From: Campylobacteraceae bacterium
Lineage (GTDB): Bacteria > Campylobacterota > Campylobacteria > Campylobacterales > Sulfurospirillaceae
Assembly (NCBI GenBank): GCA_027040375.1
Contig: JALUMJ010000004.1
Coordinates: 1 to 16,967 of the forward strand
Reading direction: 5' to 3'
Length of the DNA: 16,967 nt
Shown here: one piece after another, positions 6,616 to 13,788 of the stretch
Numbering within the stretch: the first letter of the stretch is position 1
How the letters are laid out: each line of letters begins with the position of its first letter
The notes under the pieces: generated by a model
Databases searched by the model: none
Told to the model about the DNA's origin: nothing
Seen by the model: only the letters and a program-made list of their open reading frames with translations
Position numbers and translations under genes: made by a program

Positions 6616-7415
6616 ATTTTACCTTTAAAAAGTTTATTTATCGTACTTACAAATTGTAGTGGATTTATGGCATGCGAATACAGTCTTATACCAAAATGTA
6701 GATGTGGGCCATTTACCCTTCCGCTTTTTCCACTTAACCCAATGATTTCATTTTGTTTTACCTTATCTCCTGCTTTCACTAAAATCTTACTTAGATGATA
6801 ATAACAACTATAAAGTCCATCTCCATGGTCAATAACAACAGAGCCACCTGCATAATATCTTTTTTTAGCGATCACCACTACTCCGTCGTTTGATGCTTTT
6901 ATCTTTGTGCCGATTTTTGCTCTAAAATCAGTCCCTGTGTGAAAACTTTTTAAGACACTATTAAACATCCTTGCATTGCCATAAGAGCTAGTAATCTTCG
7001 AATGCAAAGGCAAGATAAAAGGCTTATTCCAATACCTTTTTGGTGTAGTAGTCGCATATATTTTTTTGGCTTCTTTGTACTGTGCATATATCTCATCGAG
7101 TGCTTTTTTACTTGGCTTTACTTTTGATTTTGCTACTTTGATTTGCTCTTTTTTGTACTTCCCCTTTCTTACATGTAGAGGTATTTTTTTACCATCTATC
7201 TTTAAAGCTTCATCTTTAAGCTTGTCCTTATAATCAATCGCTATAAGTGCAAATCTTTTGTTCTTTGCTACTGGATTTTGAAGTATCGGCAATTTTTTAC
7301 CATTTAAAGATATAGTATCACCCTGCTTCAACTCCACAAGTGCCACTTCTCCTTTGACTATATCTAAAGCATAAAGAGATAAAGACAAAAAGAGTAGAAA
7401 AGCTAATGTTTTCAA
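6612..7415 (-). CDS. Exported M23 (LytM) family metallopeptidase
   Basis: A 267-residue periplasmic zinc endopeptidase that should cut peptide cross-links or stems in peptidoglycan. The signal peptide is MKTLAFLLFLSLSLYA. An N-terminal beta-rich region (about 20-85) and a basic linker (about 86-130) precede the M23 domain. The zinc ligands are H159 and D163 in HTGTD and H240 in GPHLHFG, and H207 in YYHLS is the second catalytic histidine. The set is complete, so activity is expected. In Campylobacterota such enzymes shape the cell (Csd/Pgp proteins); which one this matches I cannot say. The start is TTG, overlapping the TGA of the DjlA-like gene (TTGA) with only a weak Shine-Dalgarno, so its translation probably depends on the gene before it. 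Confidence 0.92.
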   Translation of the reverse strand: MKTLAFLLFLSLSLYALDIVKGEVALVELKQGDTISLNGKKLPILQNPVAKNKRFALIAIDYKDKLKDEALKIDGKKIPLHVRKGKYKKEQIKVAKSKVKPSKKALDEIYAQYKEAKKIYATTTPKRYWNKPFILPLHSKITSSYGNARMFNSVLKSFHTGTDFRAKIGTKIKASNDGVVVIAKKRYYAGGSVVIDHGDGLYSCYYHLSKILVKAGDKVKQNEIIGLSGKSGRVNGPHLHFGIRLYSHAINPLQFVSTINKLFKGKM

Positions 7416-8161
7416 GCTCTACTCTTTTTTATAATCCCATAAGCTTCATTTATCTCTTGGAGTTTTACGGTTGCCTTGTCTATGATTGATTGCTCTGCTC
7501 CCTTTCCCATCAACAAATCAGGGTGATTTGCTCGCACTAATTTTTTGTATTTAGATTTGATGATTATCATGTCATCTTCTTTGCTTGCACCTAAAACTTT
7601 ATAGGCATTTTCTAGTGTATTTACTTGTTGATTGTATTGATTTGCATAAAAATTTTGAAATTTTTTGATTAAGTTTTCAAAATCACTCTTTTTTATCTCC
7701 AAAGCATTTGCAATATCTTCGCAAACCATTTGCTCTTCATTTGTAAATTCATTATCAATAAAAGCTAAGTTTAATAAATACTCTAAAGTGGAGAGTCTTT
7801 TTCTATAATCTCGTTTTGTTAATTTTAAATATTTTTGAGCGATTTCAAGTGTATTTTCAAAACCTTCAAGCTCTTTTTTGTATATGGCTTTTAGTTTCCC
7901 TCTTACCTCTTCTTGGTTTTGAAAAACTGATGAGAGTTGGGTGAGAGTGTTGCTAAGCATTTGTGCTTCTAATTCGCTCACATGTCCATCAGCTTTTGCA
8001 ACTTTTGCCATCAAAGCGATGAGAAGCCCAGCTTCATGGTCTTTTAAATCACCGTTAAATTTTTGCCTTACATCAGCGTTTATATTATAGCCATCACTTT
8101 TGTAATTACGGGTTAGCATATAAAATGCAATGATTGCGAAAAAAAGTAGTATAGATTTCAT
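7412..8161 (-). CDS. djlA: DjlA-like membrane co-chaperone (TerB-like domain plus C-terminal J domain)
   Basis: A 249-residue protein with one N-terminal membrane anchor (residues 2-17). A TerB-like helical domain follows, with acidic metal-site-like segments AKADGHVSELE (55-65) and FIDNEFTNEE (134-143). The J domain at about 184-246 has the HPD motif (213-215) needed to stimulate DnaK ATPase. This order is that of DjlA, a type III DnaJ protein anchored in the inner membrane and facing the cytoplasm. AAAGGAG lies 6-7 nt before the ATG and an extended -10 element lies upstream, so it heads its own operon with the M23 peptidase and the small exported protein. A DnaK link to envelope assembly is an inference from this context. 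Confidence 0.85.
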   Translation of the reverse strand: MKSILLFFAIIAFYMLTRNYKSDGYNINADVRQKFNGDLKDHEAGLLIALMAKVAKADGHVSELEAQMLSNTLTQLSSVFQNQEEVRGKLKAIYKKELEGFENTLEIAQKYLKLTKRDYRKRLSTLEYLLNLAFIDNEFTNEEQMVCEDIANALEIKKSDFENLIKKFQNFYANQYNQQVNTLENAYKVLGASKEDDMIIIKSKYKKLVRANHPDLLMGKGAEQSIIDKATVKLQEINEAYGIIKKSRA

Positions 8162-8186
8162 TTGATTGCTCCTTTAAAAAAAAGAG

Positions 8187-8192
8187 ATTATA
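8187..8192 (-). promoter_or_regulatory. Extended -10 promoter for the djlA-M23 operon
   Basis: The minus strand reads TGATATAAT. A transcript would start near 8180, leaving a leader of about 19 nt that contains AAAGGAG. No clear -35 is seen. It lies between the hairpin after aclA and the djlA-like start, separating two transcription units. Confidence 0.6.
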
Positions 8193-8221
8193 TCATTAAA
8201 GTTCTAAAGTAAGAGTAAGAT

Positions 8222-8250
8222 TTTGCAGACTAATTTTCATAGCCTGCAAA
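8222..8250 (-). terminator. Hairpin after aclA (weak terminator or mRNA 3' end)
   Basis: On the minus strand TTTGCAGGCT and AGTCTGCAAA form a 10-bp stem with one G-U wobble around a 9-nt loop, starting 8 nt after the aclA stop. On the plus strand the same position is an A-C mismatch, so the structure favours minus-strand RNA. The U-tract is poor (AAAATCTTAC follows), so termination may be partial. Confidence 0.5.
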
Positions 8251-8258
8251 TTTATTTT

Positions 8259-10073
8259 TTAGTATTCTAATTGTTCCACATCATAGAGTATATCATCCCA
8301 AGGATGTCTATACATTGGCATATTTAATCTTTTTTCATCCAAAATATGTCCGATAAAACCGATACATCTCCCTAGGATAAAAAATGCATTTAAAGCTCCA
8401 GCTTCTATAAATGTGCCTATCTCAGCATCATCATATCCAAGCTCTCTCCACATGTCAACCATCAATACACCGATAGTTCCATCAACATTTAAGATAAGAT
8501 TGTCTTTTTTGCTTGTTGTCTCTTTTTCGACTTCAAGTGCGTATTGTAAAATTGGGCTTGAAGGAAAATTTTCACTTACAAATTTTTTAAGACTACTGAT
8601 TCTCAAATCTGGATTTCTAACTGATTTAATTCTATGTCCGATACCAGGAATTGGGATCCCTTGGTCTTTCATGTATTTTAAAAACTCTTTTGGGCTTAAG
8701 TTATTATCAAATCCATATTTAAAATACTTAGCAGCATTGTCTATAGCTCCTCCAAACCTTGGTCCTATCGTCAAAAGTCCTGCTATGAGTGAACTTACAA
8801 CATCTTTTCCTGCTCTTGCCGTTACTTTTGCATTGTGTGCTCCACTAACTGCTGGTCCATGGTCTGCTACTGTTTTTAAAACTGTTTCTATAAAATCAAC
8901 TGCCCATCTTGGATATCTCTTCTTAAACCAAAGAATACTCATGACATCACCAAGAGTATATCCAGAATCTGGAGTTGCTACTTTTGAGATTGGAATACCA
9001 CAGTATGTTGCCTCTTCGCCTCTGTCATCACTGATAGTACAGATAAAGTTTCTAGCTTTTCTTATCTTTGAAATCTCTCTAACGCTTGGCTCTTCTATCT
9101 CTTTGATGACGCCTTTTGCTAGTAAATCTTCATAAACTTTATGTATGGTAGCAGGGATATCATTAAATGAATCTGGCACAAAAAATCCAGCTTCTGCCAT
9201 AGCAATATTTTTAGCTTCAGCAGTTTCTCTGTTTGCATTTGCACTAGCACCAGCATGACCAAATTGAACACCACTTTCAAAATGCTTAGCGATAGTTCCG
9301 ATACACCAAGCTATGATAGGCTTTTTAATCTTTCCACTTTTTACAGCTTCTATGACTTTATATTCTTCAGTTCCACCGACTTCGCCAAGTAAAATCATAT
9401 ATTTTACATCTGGGTTACTTTCCATTCTTAGAAGGTTATCTATAAAAACGGAGCCCACAAATCTATCTCCACCGATTGCTACACCCTCGGCTATACCATC
9501 AGCATTTAAAGAGATGATATTTGACATTTCATTGAACAAACCGCCACTTCTAGTAACAAGCCCACAACTGCCACATCTATTTAACTTGGAATTTATGATA
9601 TTTTCTATAGTTCCGCCTATATTTGCTATCTTAAAAGCTCCTGGAGCGATAGCGCCTACGGTTGCAGGTCCTATAACGGTAACGCCTTTATCTCTAGCAG
9701 CTTGATTCATGATTCTTGCTCTTCGCTCAGGTATGCCCTCAGCAGTCACCATGATGGTTTTAAATTGTCCATCAAGCTCTATTGCTTCCATGACGACATC
9801 ATACGCCGTTCTAAAAGAACCAAAGTTTAGTAAAACATCAGCTCCTGGAAATGCCTCCGCAGCTTCTGCTGTACTTCTATAAAGAGGTATCATAATTTCG
9901 GCATTACCAAAAAAGAATTTATCAAATTTTGCAGCACTTGTTGGTGCAACAATGGCTGCGATTGATGGTAATTTTCGCTCTATAGTATAGTCATAATCCA
10001 ACATTCTTTGAATCGCACTTCTATTGTTGTTCCAAAATATCGCTTGTGTATCTTTTGTAAATAACCTACTCAT
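8259..10073 (-). CDS. aclA: ATP-citrate lyase, large (alpha) subunit
   Basis: A 604-residue cytoplasmic subunit, about the length of AclA from other reductive TCA bacteria. With AclB it converts citrate, CoA and ATP to acetyl-CoA, oxaloacetate, ADP and phosphate. The N-terminal half is succinyl-CoA-synthetase-alpha-like, with CoA-binding segments and the phospho-histidine in FGHAGA (H273). The C-terminal half is a citrate-synthase-like domain with HGPAVSGAHNA (405-415), GIPIPGIGHRIKS (472-484) and NVDGTIG (529-535). All expected motifs are present. It starts 2 bp after the aclB stop, with a strong AGGAGGA (10083-10089) inside the last codons of aclB, which would couple equal synthesis of the subunits. 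Confidence 0.97.
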   Translation of the reverse strand: MSRLFTKDTQAIFWNNNRSAIQRMLDYDYTIERKLPSIAAIVAPTSAAKFDKFFFGNAEIMIPLYRSTAEAAEAFPGADVLLNFGSFRTAYDVVMEAIELDGQFKTIMVTAEGIPERRARIMNQAARDKGVTVIGPATVGAIAPGAFKIANIGGTIENIINSKLNRCGSCGLVTRSGGLFNEMSNIISLNADGIAEGVAIGGDRFVGSVFIDNLLRMESNPDVKYMILLGEVGGTEEYKVIEAVKSGKIKKPIIAWCIGTIAKHFESGVQFGHAGASANANRETAEAKNIAMAEAGFFVPDSFNDIPATIHKVYEDLLAKGVIKEIEEPSVREISKIRKARNFICTISDDRGEEATYCGIPISKVATPDSGYTLGDVMSILWFKKRYPRWAVDFIETVLKTVADHGPAVSGAHNAKVTARAGKDVVSSLIAGLLTIGPRFGGAIDNAAKYFKYGFDNNLSPKEFLKYMKDQGIPIPGIGHRIKSVRNPDLRISSLKKFVSENFPSSPILQYALEVEKETTSKKDNLILNVDGTIGVLMVDMWRELGYDDAEIGTFIEAGALNAFFILGRCIGFIGHILDEKRLNMPMYRHPWDDILYDVEQLEY

Positions 10074-10075
10074 GA

Positions 10076-11404
10076 TTATTTTTCCTCCTTAGCTAGAGAC
10101 ATTCTTACTATGTCAGTTACATGTGTTTCAGGTCCGTAAACTTCCATATATAGACCCAATCTATCTGCTGCTTCTTTGATGTCTTTTAAACCTTTTTTAT
10201 AGTTTGGCCCACCTCGTCTGACATAAATCTTCACACCTATTTCTTTAAATTTTTCAGCATACTCTTCCAAGGATTGGATAATGCCTGTAAATGTTTTTGC
10301 AACATCTGTAAAATTTGCGATTGCACCGCCGATTATAAGAATCTTATCTCTGCCTTTTGGGTCTTTAAATCTTGTCATAAGATCAAATATAGTATCTGCA
10401 TAAAATTTGGTTTCATCTGTGGTTGGTCCACCGCTATACTCTCCATAGTTTGCAAGTTCGCTTACATTGCCACTTAAGTCTGCTATAGTATCGGCATAAA
10501 CAACGCTAGCGCCACCGCCTGCTACCATAGTCCAAATTCTTCCCATCGGGTTTAAAATAGTAAGTTTTAGCGAAGCTCCACTCTTTGCATCGGCATCAGA
10601 TATGGCTTTTTCTTCAGATGATTGATCTTCCATGCCAAAAGCAGTTGGATACTCAATCTTGCCCCAATCTTCTAGCATAAGATACCCTGCAGTATCGTCT
10701 AGCCTTGCTACTAAGTCTAAGATTGCCATCTCGTTGTTTTCAAGCATAACAAGAGGGTTGATCTCAAGATATGCAAAGTTTAAGTCTCTATAAAACCTAA
10801 AGAAATCTATCGCAAAAGATATAAATGCTTCTTTTTTATCAGCAGGCAAATCAACTGGCGCATTTGCACGAACCAGATGGTCTATATTTGCATCTTGCAT
10901 ATTTATAGGAATCACAACTTCTGTTACTTTTTCTTCCCATCCATCTTCTACTTCCATGCCGCCTTCAGTTGACATGTAAAGAACATCGTCTTCACCGACA
11001 GTTGTAGCAGATATGTAATACTCTTGCTCTTCACTATGAGGAGTAAATGGCTCGATTATAAAGTGCGAAAGAGTTCCGTGCTGACCTGAGAGAAGAGTTG
11101 TAGGGTGAGATATCTGTTCATCTATCCAACTTGCAGCAACTTCCAAAGAAACATCGCCTGGTTTTTTATCTTTAAATAAAACCAGTCCGTTTTTCCCTCT
11201 TTTTCCAAAAAGCATGTCTGGCTTAGCTACGAGTGTTTCTTGCTTGAGCCACTCAAAACCATGTTCGTTTGCTTTTTTTCTTAATTCATCTCCACTACTA
11301 ACTAATACAGATTTAAACCCATATTGAAATCCACTAAAGTATTTTTCCCAATGCTTGGAAAAAATTGCTTTCCCATCATATTCACGAATCGCTCTTTGAG
11401 CCAT
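10076..11404 (-). CDS. aclB: ATP-citrate lyase, small (beta) subunit
   Basis: A 442-residue cytoplasmic partner of AclA. It has the ATP-grasp fold of succinyl-CoA synthetase beta: MAQRAIREYDGKAIFSKHW (1-19), KPDMLFGKRGKNGLVLF (61-77), the substrate segment IIEPFTPHSEEQEYYISATT (116-135), the Mg-site stretch YLEINPL (212-218) with DLVARLDD (230-237), and a C-terminal flavodoxin-like CoA ligase part with GGGASVVYAD (296-305) and GGPTTDE (325-331). The pair is the defining enzyme of the reductive TCA cycle, indicating autotrophic CO2 fixation. AAAGGA lies 6 nt before the ATG, and the 88-bp upstream gap holds a candidate promoter, so aclBA is probably its own unit. Confidence 0.97.
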   Translation of the reverse strand: MAQRAIREYDGKAIFSKHWEKYFSGFQYGFKSVLVSSGDELRKKANEHGFEWLKQETLVAKPDMLFGKRGKNGLVLFKDKKPGDVSLEVAASWIDEQISHPTTLLSGQHGTLSHFIIEPFTPHSEEQEYYISATTVGEDDVLYMSTEGGMEVEDGWEEKVTEVVIPINMQDANIDHLVRANAPVDLPADKKEAFISFAIDFFRFYRDLNFAYLEINPLVMLENNEMAILDLVARLDDTAGYLMLEDWGKIEYPTAFGMEDQSSEEKAISDADAKSGASLKLTILNPMGRIWTMVAGGGASVVYADTIADLSGNVSELANYGEYSGGPTTDETKFYADTIFDLMTRFKDPKGRDKILIIGGAIANFTDVAKTFTGIIQSLEEYAEKFKEIGVKIYVRRGGPNYKKGLKDIKEAADRLGLYMEVYGPETHVTDIVRMSLAKEEK

Positions 11405-11450
11405 AGTAAATCCTTTAAGTTTTCTTAAAAATTTTTATTAATTAAAATAT

Positions 11451-11461
11451 ATTATATTATA
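11451..11461 (-). promoter_or_regulatory. Candidate promoter for aclBA
   Basis: The minus strand reads TATAATATAAT, two overlapping -10 hexamers in an AT-rich gap. A transcript from here would have a leader of roughly 40-45 nt ending in AAAGGA and the aclB ATG. No clear -35 or TG extension is present. Confidence 0.45.
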
Positions 11462-11492
11462 CCGAGATTATGCTTAAAAAAATCTATAAGCT

Positions 11493-12179
11493 TTAGTGTC
11501 TTTGAAATACCATAAGTAGTTTTTCTGTACCACTTCCAAATAAATCTACTGGAAATGTTTCCACAAGTTTAAAGTTTTTTAGATTTTCAAAAGTTTTTTT
11601 ATGGTGATAATATTGTAGTATCTTACCAGTTGATTTTGTAAAAAAATCATTCTTTTTTTCAAAAAAAGTTAAGTTTGTAGTGAGTATTTCTTTTTCAAAA
11701 TAGGCTTCTACAGATAAAAATCCATCATTTTCATCTCTAACCATAACCCCATCAGCCAATTCAAAACCTTCGATTGTATTTATATCTGCTAAAAAATAGC
11801 CATCAGGTTTTAAAACACTTGAGAGTTTCGAGAAAAAGCCATCTATCTCATCAAGTTTTATATAATTAAGAACATCGGCAACCCCCAAAGCGCAATCAAA
11901 AGATGCGTCTTTGAGCTCATTTAACTCTTTTGTGCTAGCATCGACTCCTAAACTTTTGGCTCTTTTTACCATCATTTCACTTCTGTCTATGCCGCAAGAG
12001 TCAAAACCCTTATTTGCTAAAAGTTTCAACAGTTTACCATTGCCACAACCGATATCTAATACTTTTTTCACATCAAGAACAGATAGTAAATTTAAATATC
12101 TCTCATATAACTCTTCATACTCTCCATAAAAACCAATCATTGGTTCTATTTTGGCATATAAATCTAATGGCTTAATCAA
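11493..12179 (-). CDS. Class I SAM-dependent methyltransferase
   Basis: A 228-residue cytoplasmic methyltransferase with a Rossmann fold: motif I LDIGCGNGK (41-49), the acidic residue after strand 2 in GIDRSEMM (63-70), the motif IV region FDCALGVADVLNYI (94-107), and LKPDGYFLADIN (123-134) as the post-motif strand. The substrate is unknown; the best general match is the small-molecule UbiE/Methyltransf_25-type group. The start is TTG at 12179 with AAGGA 5 nt upstream; the next Met (residue 14) has no such site. It lies 35 bp after ridA and may be the last gene of the dapE-ridA operon. Confidence 0.85.
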   Translation of the reverse strand: MIKPLDLYAKIEPMIGFYGEYEELYERYLNLLSVLDVKKVLDIGCGNGKLLKLLANKGFDSCGIDRSEMMVKRAKSLGVDASTKELNELKDASFDCALGVADVLNYIKLDEIDGFFSKLSSVLKPDGYFLADINTIEGFELADGVMVRDENDGFLSVEAYFEKEILTTNLTFFEKKNDFFTKSTGKILQYYHHKKTFENLKNFKLVETFPVDLFGSGTEKLLMVFQRH

Positions 12180-12214
12180 CTAAATCCTTATTAAATTTTT
12201 GGACATCAAATATT

Positions 12215-12586
12215 TTATTTTATGGCAATAGCATCTATTTCTATGCTAACATTTAGTGGCAAAGTTTTCACCGCTACGGTTGAGCGAGCTGGTTTATGAT
12301 CACCAAAAAACTCGGCATAAATCTTATTTACCTCAGCAAAATCACTCATATCTGCCAAAAATATAGTAGTTTTTACTACACTTGAAAGAGAACTTCCAGC
12401 TTCTTTTAAAACCTCACTAAGATTAGTTAAAACTTGTTTTGCCTGCACTTCCACACCACCTTCAACCAAATCACCATCTTTTGTCAGCCCAATCTGTCCT
12501 GAAGTAAATATCATCTCGCCTACCTCAACAGCTTGAGAGTATGGTCCTATCGCAGCTGGTGCTTTATCTGTTTGGATAAATTTCAT
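12215..12586 (-). CDS. ridA: RidA / YjgF family enamine/imine deaminase
   Basis: A 123-residue protein of normal length for the family, which forms cytoplasmic trimers that hydrolyse reactive 2-aminoacrylate and related imines made by PLP enzymes. The family signature is present: IGPYSQAV (13-20), FTSGQIG (27-33), VKTTIFLADMSDF (71-83), the substrate-binding Arg in KPARSTVAV (R101) and IEIDAIA (115-121, with E116). The sequence fits active RidA. Its ribosome binding site, AAAGGGGG at 12593-12600, lies inside a 26-codon upstream ORF whose TAA is one base before this ATG. Confidence 0.95.
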   Translation of the reverse strand: MKFIQTDKAPAAIGPYSQAVEVGEMIFTSGQIGLTKDGDLVEGGVEVQAKQVLTNLSEVLKEAGSSLSSVVKTTIFLADMSDFAEVNKIYAEFFGDHKPARSTVAVKTLPLNVSIEIDAIAIK

Positions 12587-12587
12587 C

Positions 12588-12668
12588 TTATGCCCCCTTT
12601 GTTAGGAGCAAAGCCCCTGATAAATTCCTCGCGACTAAAGCACGAGCTATCGCTCTGTATAATTTCAT
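12588..12668 (-). CDS. Small 26-residue ORF between dapE and ridA
   Basis: Reading minus from ATG at 12668, the ORF encodes MKLYRAIARALVARN followed by LSGALLLTKGA and a TAA. Support for translation: AAAAGGA (12676-12682) sits 7 nt before the ATG and begins inside the dapE stop codon, and the TAA ends one base before the ridA ATG (TAAGATG). The N-terminal half is basic and the C-terminal half hydrophobic. Of its 81 bases 36 are G or C, more than the AT-rich flanks. It may act mainly through its translation, controlling hairpins over the ridA ribosome binding site. The alternative is a GC-richer repeat that happens to be open. I do not recognise a protein family. Confidence 0.45.
   Translation of the reverse strand: MKLYRAIARALVARNLSGALLLTKGA
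12592..12617 (-). promoter_or_regulatory. Mutually exclusive hairpins at the ridA ribosome binding site
   Basis: On the minus strand GGGGC (12613-12617) can pair with GCTCC (12605-12609) around a 3-nt loop. The same GCTCC can instead pair with a second GGGGC (12592-12596), which is the core of the ridA Shine-Dalgarno, around an 8-nt loop. One fold hides the site and the other exposes it. The whole region lies within the 26-codon ORF, so ribosomes there would decide the fold. Confidence 0.4.
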
Positions 12669-12680
12669 TTTATTGTCCTT

Positions 12681-13775
12681 TTAAAATTTTTCTATTATTT
12701 TGGTAAATATTTTGGTTAAATCTTCTACTTCTTGAAGTTTGCATCTTTCATTTATAGCGTGAATTCTGTCATTTATCACACCAAGCTCCACTGTTTTTGC
12801 TCCAAATTCTGCTAAAAGTCTAGCATCACTTGTGCCTCCGCCTGTTGTTAATTGTGGATTTACTTTTGTAATATCTTGCACAACGCTTTGGAGTAATTTT
12901 ACGATTTTAGAATCTCTTTTTGTCACAAAAGATTTTGCACTTTGATTAAGAATCAATTTAAAGTCTAATTCTTTAAAAAGAGTGTTTATATAAGCTTCTA
13001 TATCTTCTTTGCTAGTTTTTGTAGAATTTCTTACATTGAACATAAGTTTTAAATACCCTGGCGTTACATTTGTCACTTCCATTCCGCTTCTTATGTCCGT
13101 AACAACAAGCTGGCTTGGGGCAAAATTTTCATCTCCTTCATCAAAATTATGAGCAGTTAATTTATCCAATAGTGGAGATATGAGATTTATGGTATTGATG
13201 GACTTTTGAGGGTAAGCAGCATGTCCTTGTTTGCCAAAAACCTCTATGGTTCCGTTTATCGACCCGCGCCTTCCTATCTTGATAGTATCTCCAAAAATAC
13301 CTTCACATGTAGGCTCTGCTACTATCGAAAAATCTGGGATCATATCTTTCTTTTTAAGATATTTTAAAACCTCAATAGTTCCAAATTTAGCATCTCCTTC
13401 TTCATCACTAGTTAAGATGACGGACAAAGTCCCATTAAAATCTTTTGCATCTTTACAAGCTTTTAAAAACGCGGCCACTCCGCTTTTCATGTCTTGTGTG
13501 CCTCTTGCATAAACAAATCCATCTTTGATTGAAGGCTCAAATGGATCACTATCCCAACCAACTCCTGGGGGAACAACATCTACATGTCCAGCAAAACAGA
13601 GATGTTCGCCTTTTGAAAATACCTTATATAAAAAAAGATTTTTTGTATCATCTATATCTATTCTTATAGCTGTAAAATCTGATAAATATCCTTGTACAAA
13701 ATCAAGCAAACCTGCATCATCAGGTGTTATTGATTTATGGCTAAGTAGCTTGAAAAAAAGTTTTTGTAGTGTCAT
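12681..13775 (-). CDS. dapE: Succinyl-diaminopimelate desuccinylase
   Basis: A 364-residue cytoplasmic M20 metallohydrolase that converts N-succinyl-LL-diaminopimelate to succinate and LL-DAP, for lysine and peptidoglycan. Metal ligands and catalytic residues are visible: H64 and D66 in GHVDVVPPG, D95 in GTQDMKSG, E125-E126 in SDEEG, E154 in VAEPT, and H339 in NDRIHAINE. The dimerisation insert includes GRRGSINGTIEVFGKQGHAAYP (split here as GRRGSINGT and GKQGHAAYP, 168-189). I start it at ATG 13775, not the longer frame to 13838: AGGAAAA lies about 8 nt upstream, the protein then begins with the typical MTLQKLFFKLL, and the overlap with the upstream gene disappears. Confidence 0.95.
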   Translation of the reverse strand: MTLQKLFFKLLSHKSITPDDAGLLDFVQGYLSDFTAIRIDIDDTKNLFLYKVFSKGEHLCFAGHVDVVPPGVGWDSDPFEPSIKDGFVYARGTQDMKSGVAAFLKACKDAKDFNGTLSVILTSDEEGDAKFGTIEVLKYLKKKDMIPDFSIVAEPTCEGIFGDTIKIGRRGSINGTIEVFGKQGHAAYPQKSINTINLISPLLDKLTAHNFDEGDENFAPSQLVVTDIRSGMEVTNVTPGYLKLMFNVRNSTKTSKEDIEAYINTLFKELDFKLILNQSAKSFVTKRDSKIVKLLQSVVQDITKVNPQLTTGGGTSDARLLAEFGAKTVELGVINDRIHAINERCKLQEVEDLTKIFTKIIEKF

Positions 13776-13788
13776 ATCGTAGTTTTTC

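Noticed and set aside
8413..9135. A 240-codon open frame on the plus strand opposite aclA
   Set aside because: It lies wholly antisense to the well-supported aclA, has Ser/Leu/Pro-rich composition typical of a shadow frame, and shows no family motif.
9313..9705. A 130-codon plus-strand frame opposite aclA
   Set aside because: Antisense shadow of a conserved enzyme with no Shine-Dalgarno or recognisable protein features.
11405..11492. A weak inverted repeat GCTTA/TAAGC before aclB, considered as a terminator for the methyltransferase
   Set aside because: Only 5 bp, AT-rich and without a U-tract after it; not enough to call.
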